Made by a program: the position numbers and the translations under genes | Assembly: GCA_937959125.1 (NCBI GenBank) | Contig: CALGQU010000087.1 | Location: 1-40,189, forward strand | Reading direction: 5' to 3' | DNA length: 40,189 nucleotides | From: an uncultured Croceitalea sp. | GTDB lineage: Bacteria > Bacteroidota > Bacteroidia > Flavobacteriales > Flavobacteriaceae | The notes under the pieces: generated by a model | Database searches by the model: none | The model's input: only the letters and a program-made list of their open reading frames with translations | What the model was told of the DNA's origin: nothing | Shown here: piece after piece, positions 26,662 to 35,175 of the stretch | Layout: each line of letters starts with the position of its first letter | Position numbering within the stretch: the first letter of the stretch is position 1

Positions 26662-27651
26662 AAAATCCAATAAAATCCCTTCTGAAATCCATTTGGCCAG
26701 GGCCTGTCTGTTGTCCGGGTCCAAAATTCTACGTTGATCTTTTTTATTCTTGATGTTCCCCACCTCAATATACGCCATGGGCGGAAGTGTTTTCCGAATA
26801 AGATATAGGTTTCTGGGTCCAAACGTTCCTTGATATTCCCTATTGGGTTGGAACCGCTCGTATTTCTTGGTAAACGTATTTCGGATGCTTTCTGCCAAAC
26901 GTTTTCCATTGGCACTCTTTTCATGATAATAAAAAAAGACATCAATATTGGCACCCTTACTTCTACTGTCCACATGGGTAACGATCAGCCTTTGGTATTT
27001 GCTTACATTTTTTTTGTACAGCGTATTAATAGTATTTGTACGTTGCTTTAGACGGGCCACTTGCCCTAATGGAATAACTTTATTGGGGTAAGTTACCTCA
27101 TCCGTATCCAATTCCAGCACCCTTTCATCGCGTATGCCGTCGTTCTTGTCTTGTATGATCATATAAACTTCCGCACCGTGGGAAAGTAGTTCCCGCGCCA
27201 AACGTAACGTAATATCATAGGCATATTCATCTTCAGCGATCAGTTTACCTTTATAGGTTTCGGTAGCCCCTGGATCCGGTCCACCATGCCCAGAAACCAA
27301 ATAGTACACACTCCCTTTTAATGTGGTGCTTAAGGAGTCGATACGCGAAAAATCCTTGCCAAAAATAGACGTATCAAATGTTCCGAACACCTTGGCTTTG
27401 GTAACCATCGTAGTATCCGGCAATTTATAGGCGACCCCAACTTTTAATAATTCACCATCGGTCAATAAGTCCGTATTCTCCTTTATGAAGGCATTATAAT
27501 GCCTACTTGGGCTGTACCCATTGTTTCGCAATAGGGAATAGATTCCGTCCCCGGCAACTGCGGACACGGTTCTTAGGGAGTCTTGTGCAAGGGTTGGTAA
27601 TGAGACCAACATCACCAATACAAGTAAAAATTTAAAAGAAGTGTATTTCAC
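26626..27651 (-). CDS. N-acetylmuramoyl-L-alanine amidase (Amidase_3-like) with N-terminal LysM-like segment
   Basis: YLVSGHGGPDPGA, AEDEYAYDITLRLARELLSHGAEVYMI, RLIVTHVDSRSKG, AYIEVGNIKNKKD; GTG start; signal peptide. Confidence 0.82.
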   Translation of the reverse strand: MKYTSFKFLLVLVMLVSLPTLAQDSLRTVSAVAGDGIYSLLRNNGYSPSRHYNAFIKENTDLLTDGELLKVGVAYKLPDTTMVTKAKVFGTFDTSIFGKDFSRIDSLSTTLKGSVYYLVSGHGGPDPGATETYKGKLIAEDEYAYDITLRLARELLSHGAEVYMIIQDKNDGIRDERVLELDTDEVTYPNKVIPLGQVARLKQRTNTINTLYKKNVSKYQRLIVTHVDSRSKGANIDVFFYYHEKSANGKRLAESIRNTFTKKYERFQPNREYQGTFGPRNLYLIRKTLPPMAYIEVGNIKNKKDQRRILDPDNRQALAKWISEGILLDFKKADPSQQSLD

Positions 27652-27662
27652 AGGATCTACGA

Positions 27663-28646
27663 CTAGTCCTGCAAATTTAGTTCAGCATAATCATTTAATA
27701 CGCCATTCGCTATCAAATCCGTGAACAAGGCTTTATCAGATTTGATGACCAAGGTGTTCCTATCCTCGGGATTGCTTTTGGTGGTAGTTTCCAATTCGAT
27801 CAAGGTAATGGCCGGCAGCGAATTCTTGGCCAAATAAAGATTGTTTTTGTCCGTAAATATCTCCTTGTACCTTTTTACGGTTTTACGGGTAACACTTTTC
27901 TGTTGGAATACATTCTGGATATTATTTGCTATTCGCTTACCATCCTCGCTGGTATCATGGTGGTAAATGGATACATCACAATAATTATTGGAAATCCCTC
28001 CTTTTACCCTAGTTATTAAGAGCCTTTGGTATTTGCCTGAATTCTTAAGGTATTTTTTGTTGATAGTTTCCAAGTACTCTTGCATTTGACTAAGATTGGC
28101 CAGCGCACCTTCCGTGGTTTCCCCTTCTAAGTTTCCAGATTTTACGGTTTGCGCCTTGGTCTTACTTTCTATGACATAGACTTGGGCCCCATGAACGATC
28201 AATTCCTTGGCCAGCCTTTTATTGATTTCTTCGGTTACCCTATTGTTTGTTGGGGTTTGACCCATAAGGTCATTCCCAGAGATAAGATAAATAACGGCAT
28301 CCTTAAGTTTGTCACTTTTGTGGTCGATATAGGCTAGTTCTTCATCAAAAATGGAATTTTCCTCTTTCGGATCGTTCTGGACCTGAATCCCCGTTTTTTT
28401 TAAAGAATCTTCCCCCAAAGGAATCTTGTATTCCCTGCCAAGATGCAATTCACTACCGTTTCTTAGGTTCCCTTTATTAAGCTCTACAAATTCCTCATAG
28501 TATTTTACAGGGTTCAAGCCTTCTTTACGCAACATTGAAAAAATACCATCCCCTTGTTGGGCAATTGCAGTTATATAATTTGTTTGTGCTAGGAGCAAAA
28601 CGGGAAATAGCATCCAAAAAACACTAAAAATCTGTTTCATATTCAT
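27663..28646 (-). CDS. Amidase_3-like paralogue lacking the predicted zinc ligands (pseudo-amidase)
   Basis: Same layout as 26626-27651 (GDGIFSMLRKEGLNP..., YLISGNDLMG, KRLAKELIVHGAQVYVI, RLLITRVKGG). ORF track starts at 28682; ATG at 28646 or 28640 fits the signal peptide. Confidence 0.78.
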   Translation of the reverse strand: MNMKQIFSVFWMLFPVLLLAQTNYITAIAQQGDGIFSMLRKEGLNPVKYYEEFVELNKGNLRNGSELHLGREYKIPLGEDSLKKTGIQVQNDPKEENSIFDEELAYIDHKSDKLKDAVIYLISGNDLMGQTPTNNRVTEEINKRLAKELIVHGAQVYVIESKTKAQTVKSGNLEGETTEGALANLSQMQEYLETINKKYLKNSGKYQRLLITRVKGGISNNYCDVSIYHHDTSEDGKRIANNIQNVFQQKSVTRKTVKRYKEIFTDKNNLYLAKNSLPAITLIELETTTKSNPEDRNTLVIKSDKALFTDLIANGVLNDYAELNLQD

Positions 28647-28754
28647 AAGGTTTCGTGTGGGATACCCTGCAAATATGCACATTAATCGATGAAATGCAAA
28701 AAAAATCGTTAAAAAGTATTTGAGTTTTATTTCTCCAAATGGTCTTCGGTATCC

Positions 28755-30068
28755 CTAAAAGTATTGTCCTATGCCAAAAACCACCCCACGCGTTGCATCT
28801 TGTGTAACGCCAACACCGTAATCAATTCTAAAAATGGCATTGAATATCCTTTTGTGTATAAATCGAAGACCAACACCTGGGTATACCCTTAAATTTTGGG
28901 ATTGGCCAAAATCACCAAAATCACCGCCCGGATTACGCCAAGTACCTCCATCTATAAAGACGTTACTCTGTAAGACGAACCAGTCCTTATCCATTAACGT
29001 ATGACGGTATTCAGTATTCAATACTATAGCTGCGGTACCCCTGTCAATCGTATTGCCAACGCCCCTAATGTTTAGGTTATTATCCACGGCAAAAGGGGCA
29101 AAAGGTGTCTCAATATTGCTAGCAAGGCCTAATCGCAAGCGCGATGCCCAATTACCTCTAGGGCCAATCCTATGGTAATATGAAAAATCGTTAAAACCGA
29201 TCCAAAAATCAGGGAGGGCATCATTATTACTAATGACGTACTGCATATTGAGTACACTTTTAAACCCTTCTAGATAATGATAGTAGTACTTAATACCGTC
29301 ATAATTATAGATAAACTTAAATAGTAGTTTATCCACAACCAAATCTTGGGGTACGTTGGGGTCCGTAGCCCCAAAGAGGAAATCATAATCCTCGGTAAAG
29401 AAATTCAAACCCGCTTCTACTTGGTGTCGACTGCCAAAATTTAACAAACCCAACACTTCAATAGATTCGTTATTGTATCGATAATCCGCGGTACCATTAT
29501 CCAAAAAAACAGGCTCTTGCGTAGTAAGGTTTTGATAAGCCACGGATAGCCCAAAGGTTTTGGAAAACAGAAAAGGCGCTCTAAGGTTTGCTCCAAAGGA
29601 GCTAAAAACATCATACTGGAAAAACGCCCCCAAGGTCATGTTCCTACCCAAAAAATTGAACTCTTGCAGTCCTACCCTAAAGGCAAACTCATCATCATTG
29701 CTGGTAAAAATATTGGCAAAGGGAATAATGGTGAAGTTTTCTTCTACACCATATTTTATTTCATAGGAATCCTTGACATTGGTATCCCGTACTTCAAAAT
29801 ACGCATGGGCTATGGAAGGTAATCTTTTTAGGCGGGAAACGTCTTCCTCCATCTTTACGGAGTCCACGGCCATACCGGGTTGAACCCGTATTAACTTTAG
29901 AAGTGCGGCATCCTTGGTTTTTTTATTGCCTTCTACCACCACTTTGGAAACAATCTTTTGGGAGTAAATTGTACAAGAGAGCAACAATCCAACCAATAAA
30001 AATAAATTTCTAGGTATAGCCCCCACTTTTTTTTCCAAATATAGCCTAATACGGCCTACACCTGCCAT
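28755..30068 (-). CDS. Short Omp85/BamA-like outer-membrane protein
   Basis: One POTRA-like segment (VVVEGNKKTKDAALLKLIRVQPGM...MEEDVSRLKRLPSIAHAYFEV) then a beta-barrel with GVGLRFIHKRIFNAIFRIDYGVGV...GQYF C-terminus. Confidence 0.78.
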   Translation of the reverse strand: MAGVGRIRLYLEKKVGAIPRNLFLLVGLLLSCTIYSQKIVSKVVVEGNKKTKDAALLKLIRVQPGMAVDSVKMEEDVSRLKRLPSIAHAYFEVRDTNVKDSYEIKYGVEENFTIIPFANIFTSNDDEFAFRVGLQEFNFLGRNMTLGAFFQYDVFSSFGANLRAPFLFSKTFGLSVAYQNLTTQEPVFLDNGTADYRYNNESIEVLGLLNFGSRHQVEAGLNFFTEDYDFLFGATDPNVPQDLVVDKLLFKFIYNYDGIKYYYHYLEGFKSVLNMQYVISNNDALPDFWIGFNDFSYYHRIGPRGNWASRLRLGLASNIETPFAPFAVDNNLNIRGVGNTIDRGTAAIVLNTEYRHTLMDKDWFVLQSNVFIDGGTWRNPGGDFGDFGQSQNLRVYPGVGLRFIHKRIFNAIFRIDYGVGVTQDATRGVVFGIGQYF

Positions 30069-30095
30069 ATCCCTGCCCTTAATTTACCGCCCAAA

Positions 30096-30851
30096 TCATC
30101 TAACTTCTATGGTAAACGGCCGCTCTGCCAACAGATTGACCCAGTTATCCTCGCTAACGGCTAGCAAGGTAAAATTGTACTCCGTATTGTCTTGTAACGC
30201 TGGCGGGGGAACTACTTCCGTGATGTTGAGTACCACATTGTCCAAATTGTAATATTGGAACCTTCTTTCAAAGGTATAGGTGCCTGAAAATAAGTTGTCC
30301 GCGGTATCGGAGACGACGTGAAAATAGATAATGGAATCATCGAAGGTACCGTCTTCCCAACGAAAGGTCGGCATGATGCTGTTGGCATCCACATCTACGT
30401 TTTCATTTAAATATTCCGTGGGTTTTGTCAACTGTTTTAAACGTATGGGATTGGATAAATGCAACTGGCCTTCTTCTTCAAAACTTACGATAACCCATTG
30501 CTCTTGTTCCGGTGAAATTTCATACTTCAACAAAAAACCATTGAATACATCGACCAATTCTGCATTGCCTTGGGTATAGTTCGTAAAATCATTCTTATCC
30601 GCAGCAGCATCAGCTTGATAGAAACCAATATCCGTTGCCCCTTCCCTAGGGTATAAAAAGACACTCACTACGCTAGGGTCTTCATTACTGGCTGCACATG
30701 CGATGACATTGTCCAAAACTACTTCCCTACCGGCAACCACGGTGGCAAGGGTAGGTTCCAATTCATCCGATAGTGCATTCAATCTATCAAGATCCGAAGA
30801 ACAGGAAACCAAAAGAAGGACAATGCAGGGGACAAGGTAATTTCTGCACAT
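30096..30851 (-). CDS. Lipoprotein of unknown function
   Basis: MCRNYLVPCIVLLLVSCSS lipobox; beta-rich sequence. Confidence 0.75.
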   Translation of the reverse strand: MCRNYLVPCIVLLLVSCSSDLDRLNALSDELEPTLATVVAGREVVLDNVIACAASNEDPSVVSVFLYPREGATDIGFYQADAAADKNDFTNYTQGNAELVDVFNGFLLKYEISPEQEQWVIVSFEEEGQLHLSNPIRLKQLTKPTEYLNENVDVDANSIMPTFRWEDGTFDDSIIYFHVVSDTADNLFSGTYTFERRFQYYNLDNVVLNITEVVPPPALQDNTEYNFTLLAVSEDNWVNLLAERPFTIEVR

Positions 30852-30859
30852 AGCAGTAC

Positions 30860-31876
30860 TTAGTTTTTACCTAGTTGGTCGCCAAAAAAGTTTTTGATTA
30901 CAGTTTCTGCCGGTTTGTTTTGTGGTGTAAACCTGTTATTCTTCGCACCCCCGGAACGGTCGTGATGAATAAACCATTTCCAAATAAAGCCACCAGCAAA
31001 CCAATCTTCGTCCCAAAACTGCTCAAAAGTAACTTGGATAGCATCTGCTTGGGCCTTTAGGTTGACCTGCATTTGGTTGCGATCTACCAACCAAGGTTTT
31101 TTAGCGGTATAGTCCATACTACGATAGCCAAACTCCGTAAACAGTACAGGCCTGTTTTTTTCTTCTGATATGGTTTTAAGTTTTGCCTTCCATTTTTGCC
31201 ATCCTTGCCCCATTTGTTCTTTGGACGGTTTTTGCACTTCCGTTAACGGAAAATAGGCATCCACCCCTATAAAATCCAAATCTTGCCAGAAGGGCACCCT
31301 TGGATACTCGTCCCAATTAGCGGCATAGGTAAGTTTCCCTTTATACACCTTCCTTACTTGTGCGATCAACTCTTGCCAGTACAAAGGTCGGTTTTTTACA
31401 AAACCTTCCAATTCCGTACCTATGCAATATAACGGCACTTGGGTTTCTTGTGCCAGTTGGGCGTAGGTAAGGATAAAATCTGAATAGGTTTCTTCCAATT
31501 GTTTCCACCCGGTTTCAGAATCCATGACCATATTCCCAGTGAACTCGCCATGCCAAATCCATATTTGCGGCTTTAGCATGACCTTGATCCCATTTTTTTG
31601 AAGCAATTTGATGTACTGCTTGGCGCCTGCCCGGGTTTCACCAAACCACTGCCTATCCGTATTAAAAACAACCTTGGGTTCGTTAAGGCTGCGCATAAAA
31701 CCAAAAGGCATAATGGCCGTATAGTTGGCATTTACTTCTTTTACGGGATCTACATTTCTCTGGGTAATCTTGTCCCTGGAGCCTACAAAACTAAGCCCAT
31801 TTATTTTAGCATTATCCTGTCCTTTTCCGCAGGAAAACTGTAGTATACAGTATAAAAAAAGCCCCAATCTTTTCAT
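30860..31876 (-). CDS. GH113-like glycoside hydrolase lipoprotein
   Basis: MKRLGLFLYCILQFSCGKG signal; CIGTELEGFVKNRPLYWQELIAQVR, DFIGVDAYFPL, PVLFTEFGYRSMDY, GGFIWKWF. ORF track starts at 31897. Confidence 0.78.
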   Translation of the reverse strand: MKRLGLFLYCILQFSCGKGQDNAKINGLSFVGSRDKITQRNVDPVKEVNANYTAIMPFGFMRSLNEPKVVFNTDRQWFGETRAGAKQYIKLLQKNGIKVMLKPQIWIWHGEFTGNMVMDSETGWKQLEETYSDFILTYAQLAQETQVPLYCIGTELEGFVKNRPLYWQELIAQVRKVYKGKLTYAANWDEYPRVPFWQDLDFIGVDAYFPLTEVQKPSKEQMGQGWQKWKAKLKTISEEKNRPVLFTEFGYRSMDYTAKKPWLVDRNQMQVNLKAQADAIQVTFEQFWDEDWFAGGFIWKWFIHHDRSGGAKNNRFTPQNKPAETVIKNFFGDQLGKN

Positions 31877-31893
31877 AGTCGATAGATTGGGGC
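31854..31893 (-). terminator. Terminator hairpin plus T7 tract whose loop contains the GH113-like start codon
   Basis: Minus strand GCCCCAATCT-ATCGACTATGAAA-AGATTGGGGC-TTTTTTT; about 28 nt past the upstream stop. Confidence 0.75.
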
Positions 31894-31921
31894 CCAATTT
31901 AAATGTTTTCCAACAAGGGAA

Positions 31922-32824
31922 CTACAAAACCGCTCGTAATCCTATGTTAAAAGTTTCGCCTAAACCGGTATCCCTTCCCCTTACAAAATTGGTATAAAGG
32001 GCCTCTATGTTCAATTCCTTGGTCAGCTGGTACTTGACTCCGCCACCAAGTGCCGTGAAATTCTGGGAAAAGTTATTCCCAAGATCAATGAGCTCCGTAT
32101 GTTGTGCAAGCCCCAATACCGTAAATTTTGAGCTTGGAAAATAACTTACAAATAAGCCCGGGGTCAATCTTAAACTATTATTGGCAAAACTGCCGTCAAT
32201 AGTAACGCCATTGGCATTTCTTACAGCTTCATCACCAAAATTATATTCGGAGTTGACCTCAGCAAAAATCTGCCATGTTTTGCCAGGGAACGTATAGTCG
32301 TAGAAAAAACGGTTCTGCCATGTAAAGCCATCTTGATCCAAGAAAACACCATTATCATCTTGTTCTTGGCTAACCAACGGAATAGAAATCGAACTTAAAA
32401 TGGAAAAATTGGCCGCTTTTGCAAACGGAACAAATTTTATCGATGGTGCAATAGAAGTAAGTCCAGAAGTACTGCGGCGTTCCAATACCGTTGGGTTGGC
32501 GGGATCCAAAATAAAATCACGCCCGTTAGCCCTGTATTCCGTAATAATCCCAACATTGATTCTTTTTGATGGGGACACCCCAACAAAAGCCTCTAAAGTA
32601 GAAGTAAAAAAGTTCTGTCTGATTCCATCTTCACTATCAAAAGTACTTCTGGTTTGCGTATACAGATTGTTGAACAATTTAAGGTCCCATTGCCCGGGTC
32701 CTACCAATTTTGATGGGGTCAAGTTTTGGATGACACTACCACCATCATCGCTATCCTGGGAATATCCTGTTAGTACTGCGGTCGCAAACAAGGCCAATAT
32801 AAGTTGTGTTCTTTTAAGTTTCAT
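31922..32824 (-). CDS. Outer-membrane beta-barrel protein (transporter-like)
   Basis: Signal peptide; repeated beta-strand pattern; C-terminal LNIEALYTNFVRGRDTGLGETFNIGLRAVL. Confidence 0.75.
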   Translation of the reverse strand: MKLKRTQLILALFATAVLTGYSQDSDDGGSVIQNLTPSKLVGPGQWDLKLFNNLYTQTRSTFDSEDGIRQNFFTSTLEAFVGVSPSKRINVGIITEYRANGRDFILDPANPTVLERRSTSGLTSIAPSIKFVPFAKAANFSILSSISIPLVSQEQDDNGVFLDQDGFTWQNRFFYDYTFPGKTWQIFAEVNSEYNFGDEAVRNANGVTIDGSFANNSLRLTPGLFVSYFPSSKFTVLGLAQHTELIDLGNNFSQNFTALGGGVKYQLTKELNIEALYTNFVRGRDTGLGETFNIGLRAVL

Positions 32825-32849
32825 TGTTGTTCGTGTTGAGATTTAAAAA

Positions 32850-33572
32850 TTATTTTGTTTTGTTCAGTGTCCAATCATAAGCGTAATAGCTTACTTTGGC
32901 TTTGGCATCCAATTTCTCCTTACGGTATTGGTTGACATAATCAATTTGGGATTTGCCACCTTGGGTAAAATCGCCCTTATACCATTCGAACAATTGGGAT
33001 AGCTGGACTTTTTTTCCTTTCACCCTAATAAAGTTGGGATTGTTCAATGCTTTTACCGTTTGCTTTTCCAGCTGGGCGTCCAAAGTGTTTGGCATATAAG
33101 CGTTGCTGATAATTGGAGGGCACCCAAGTCCTGCACAAACCAACACAAAATGGAAACGTGCTTCTTTGGGAAAGTTAGCGCGCAACAATTTGTGCTCAAT
33201 ATCATTTAAAGTGATGTCCTTGCCACCAACGTTGTACGTGGTCTTATCAAAAAAGCCGGCCTTATCCAATGGGGATTTTATGGGGTAGTTATCAACGATT
33301 CCCTTTATTACGGATAGATTGTAGGCGTTGATCCAAAAGGCTTGGTATTTTTTAGCGTCCGCTTTAGAAACCGTAATTCCTTTTGCCAAACCCAAAAGGG
33401 CATTCAAGGATGTAGGGTCCTTTTTGATGGTTTGATAATCTACGCGACCTCCCCGCACATGCGCTGAAAAGAAAGCGTCCGCCTTTGTAAAAAATTCCGT
33501 TGCGTCCTGTGCCTGAACGGAGGAAAACAAAGTCCCAAGGACAAAGAATATTAGTACTAACGTATTTCTCAT
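32850..33572 (-). CDS. DUF547 domain-containing exported protein
   Basis: YQAFWINAYNLSVIKGIVDNYPIKSP, LNDIEHKLLRANFPKEARFHFVLVCAGLGCPPI, FEWYKGDF. Confidence 0.9.
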   Translation of the reverse strand: MRNTLVLIFFVLGTLFSSVQAQDATEFFTKADAFFSAHVRGGRVDYQTIKKDPTSLNALLGLAKGITVSKADAKKYQAFWINAYNLSVIKGIVDNYPIKSPLDKAGFFDKTTYNVGGKDITLNDIEHKLLRANFPKEARFHFVLVCAGLGCPPIISNAYMPNTLDAQLEKQTVKALNNPNFIRVKGKKVQLSQLFEWYKGDFTQGGKSQIDYVNQYRKEKLDAKAKVSYYAYDWTLNKTK

Positions 33573-33614
33573 GATTTGCTGTAATTAGTTGATCAAAATC
33601 TTGGCTTAAGTCGT

Positions 33615-33651
33615 AAATGTTAAAAACTACCTACATCAAATTTTAACATTT
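33615..33651. repeat. 11-bp perfect inverted repeat in a divergent intergenic region
   Basis: AAATGTTAAAA (33615-33625), 15-nt spacer, TTTTAACATTT (33641-33651). Confidence 0.6.
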
Positions 33652-33809
33652 GTGAAATATTTAGGATTTGGATACCTGTGGAGAAGTATTGTGAGATGGT
33701 TGTATTAAGGTATACATATGCTTGGTATTTAAACTCTTTCTAAATAAAAGATTTCCATTAAGTTTATATCTTTAGATGCGACACAAAAGAACAACCAATT
33801 TGTACACCA

Positions 33810-35159
33810 ATGGAGAACATTGTTATCATAGGTAACGGTATTGCTGGCATCTCTGCTGCACGGCATATTCGTAAACTTTCCGATAAGAGAATTGTCATCG
33901 TTTCCGCAGAAACGGATTATTTCTTTTCAAGGACCGCCCTCATGTATGTCTACATGGGCCATATGAAATTTGAACACATACAACCCTATGAAAATTGGTT
34001 TTGGGAAAAAAATCGTATTGAATTGGTACGTGGTTATGTCAATAAGGTAGATACTGCCAACAAACAGTTATTATTGGACAGTTCTAGGGCACTCCATTAT
34101 GATAAATTGATCATCGCTACGGGATCAAAACCCAATAAATTTGGTTGGCCAGGACAAGACTTGCACGGCGTTCAAGGCTTGTATTCCAAACAGGATTTGG
34201 ATATGTTGGAAATCAACGCCCCCAATAAAGAGGTATGCAAACGTGCCGTAATCGTAGGTGGCGGGCTTATTGGTATTGAACTAGCGGAAATGCTACGCAG
34301 CAGGGAAATCCCAGTGACCTTTTTGGTTAGGGAAGATAGTTTTTGGAATGGGGTCCTGCCCAATGGGGAATCCCAATTGATCAATGAACATATACTGGAG
34401 CACCATATTGATTTACGGCTGGGTGCCAACCTTAAGGAAATTGTGGCCGACGAGTACGGAAGGGTAAAGTCCATCATTGTCCAAGAGACAGGCGAGGAAA
34501 TCCCTTGCGATATGGTAGGCTTGACCGCAGGAGTGAGCCCTAATATAGGCTTCCTACAAGATTCCGGCATTGAATTGGGCCGTGGAGTTAAAGTAAACCG
34601 CTTTTTGGAAACCAACGTTAAGGATATCTATGCCATTGGCGATTGTGCCGAACAACATGAACCCATTGGAAACAGAAGACCCATTGAAGCAGTTTGGTAC
34701 ACTGGTAGGATGATGGGAGAGACCGTAGCCCAAACCATTTGTGGCAATACCTTGGAATATAAACCCGGTCACTGGTTCAACTCTGCCAAGTTTTTGGATA
34801 TTGAATACCAAACCTACGGATGGGTGTTCAGCGAAAAGGGAAAAAAGGAAGAGGAACAACACTTCCACTGGAGACATGCTACGGAAAAATTATGCATCAC
34901 CTTGGCCTATCATAAGGACAGTAATCTATTTTTAGGCATCAATACATTCGGTATCCGTATGCGTCATGAGGTTTTTGACAGATGGCTTACGGAAGGTCGC
35001 ACCGCAGATTATATTATGGAACATTTGGCCGATGCCAATTTTGATCCAGAGTTTTTCAAACATCATGAAAAAGCCATTATTGCCGCTTACAACAAAGAAA
35101 CGGGTAAATCCTTGAAACCCAAGAAAAAAAGCCTAAAACGCATCTTTCAACTAACCTAA
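33810..35159 (+). CDS. NAD(P)/FAD-dependent oxidoreductase (NirB / rubredoxin-reductase-like fold)
   Basis: IVIIGNGIAGISAARHIR, LIIATGSKP, RAVIVGGGLIGIELAEMLR, DIYAIGDCAE. Confidence 0.92.
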   Translation: MENIVIIGNGIAGISAARHIRKLSDKRIVIVSAETDYFFSRTALMYVYMGHMKFEHIQPYENWFWEKNRIELVRGYVNKVDTANKQLLLDSSRALHYDKLIIATGSKPNKFGWPGQDLHGVQGLYSKQDLDMLEINAPNKEVCKRAVIVGGGLIGIELAEMLRSREIPVTFLVREDSFWNGVLPNGESQLINEHILEHHIDLRLGANLKEIVADEYGRVKSIIVQETGEEIPCDMVGLTAGVSPNIGFLQDSGIELGRGVKVNRFLETNVKDIYAIGDCAEQHEPIGNRRPIEAVWYTGRMMGETVAQTICGNTLEYKPGHWFNSAKFLDIEYQTYGWVFSEKGKKEEEQHFHWRHATEKLCITLAYHKDSNLFLGINTFGIRMRHEVFDRWLTEGRTADYIMEHLADANFDPEFFKHHEKAIIAAYNKETGKSLKPKKKSLKRIFQLT

Positions 35160-35175
35160 TTGAATACTATTAGCA

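Noticed and set aside
26626-28682. Phage lysis cassette
   Set aside because: Amidases carry host-type signal peptides and there are no holin, portal, terminase or integrase genes in the window.
34172-34877. Antisense ORFs opposite the FAD oxidoreductase
   Set aside because: Shadow ORFs of a conserved CDS.
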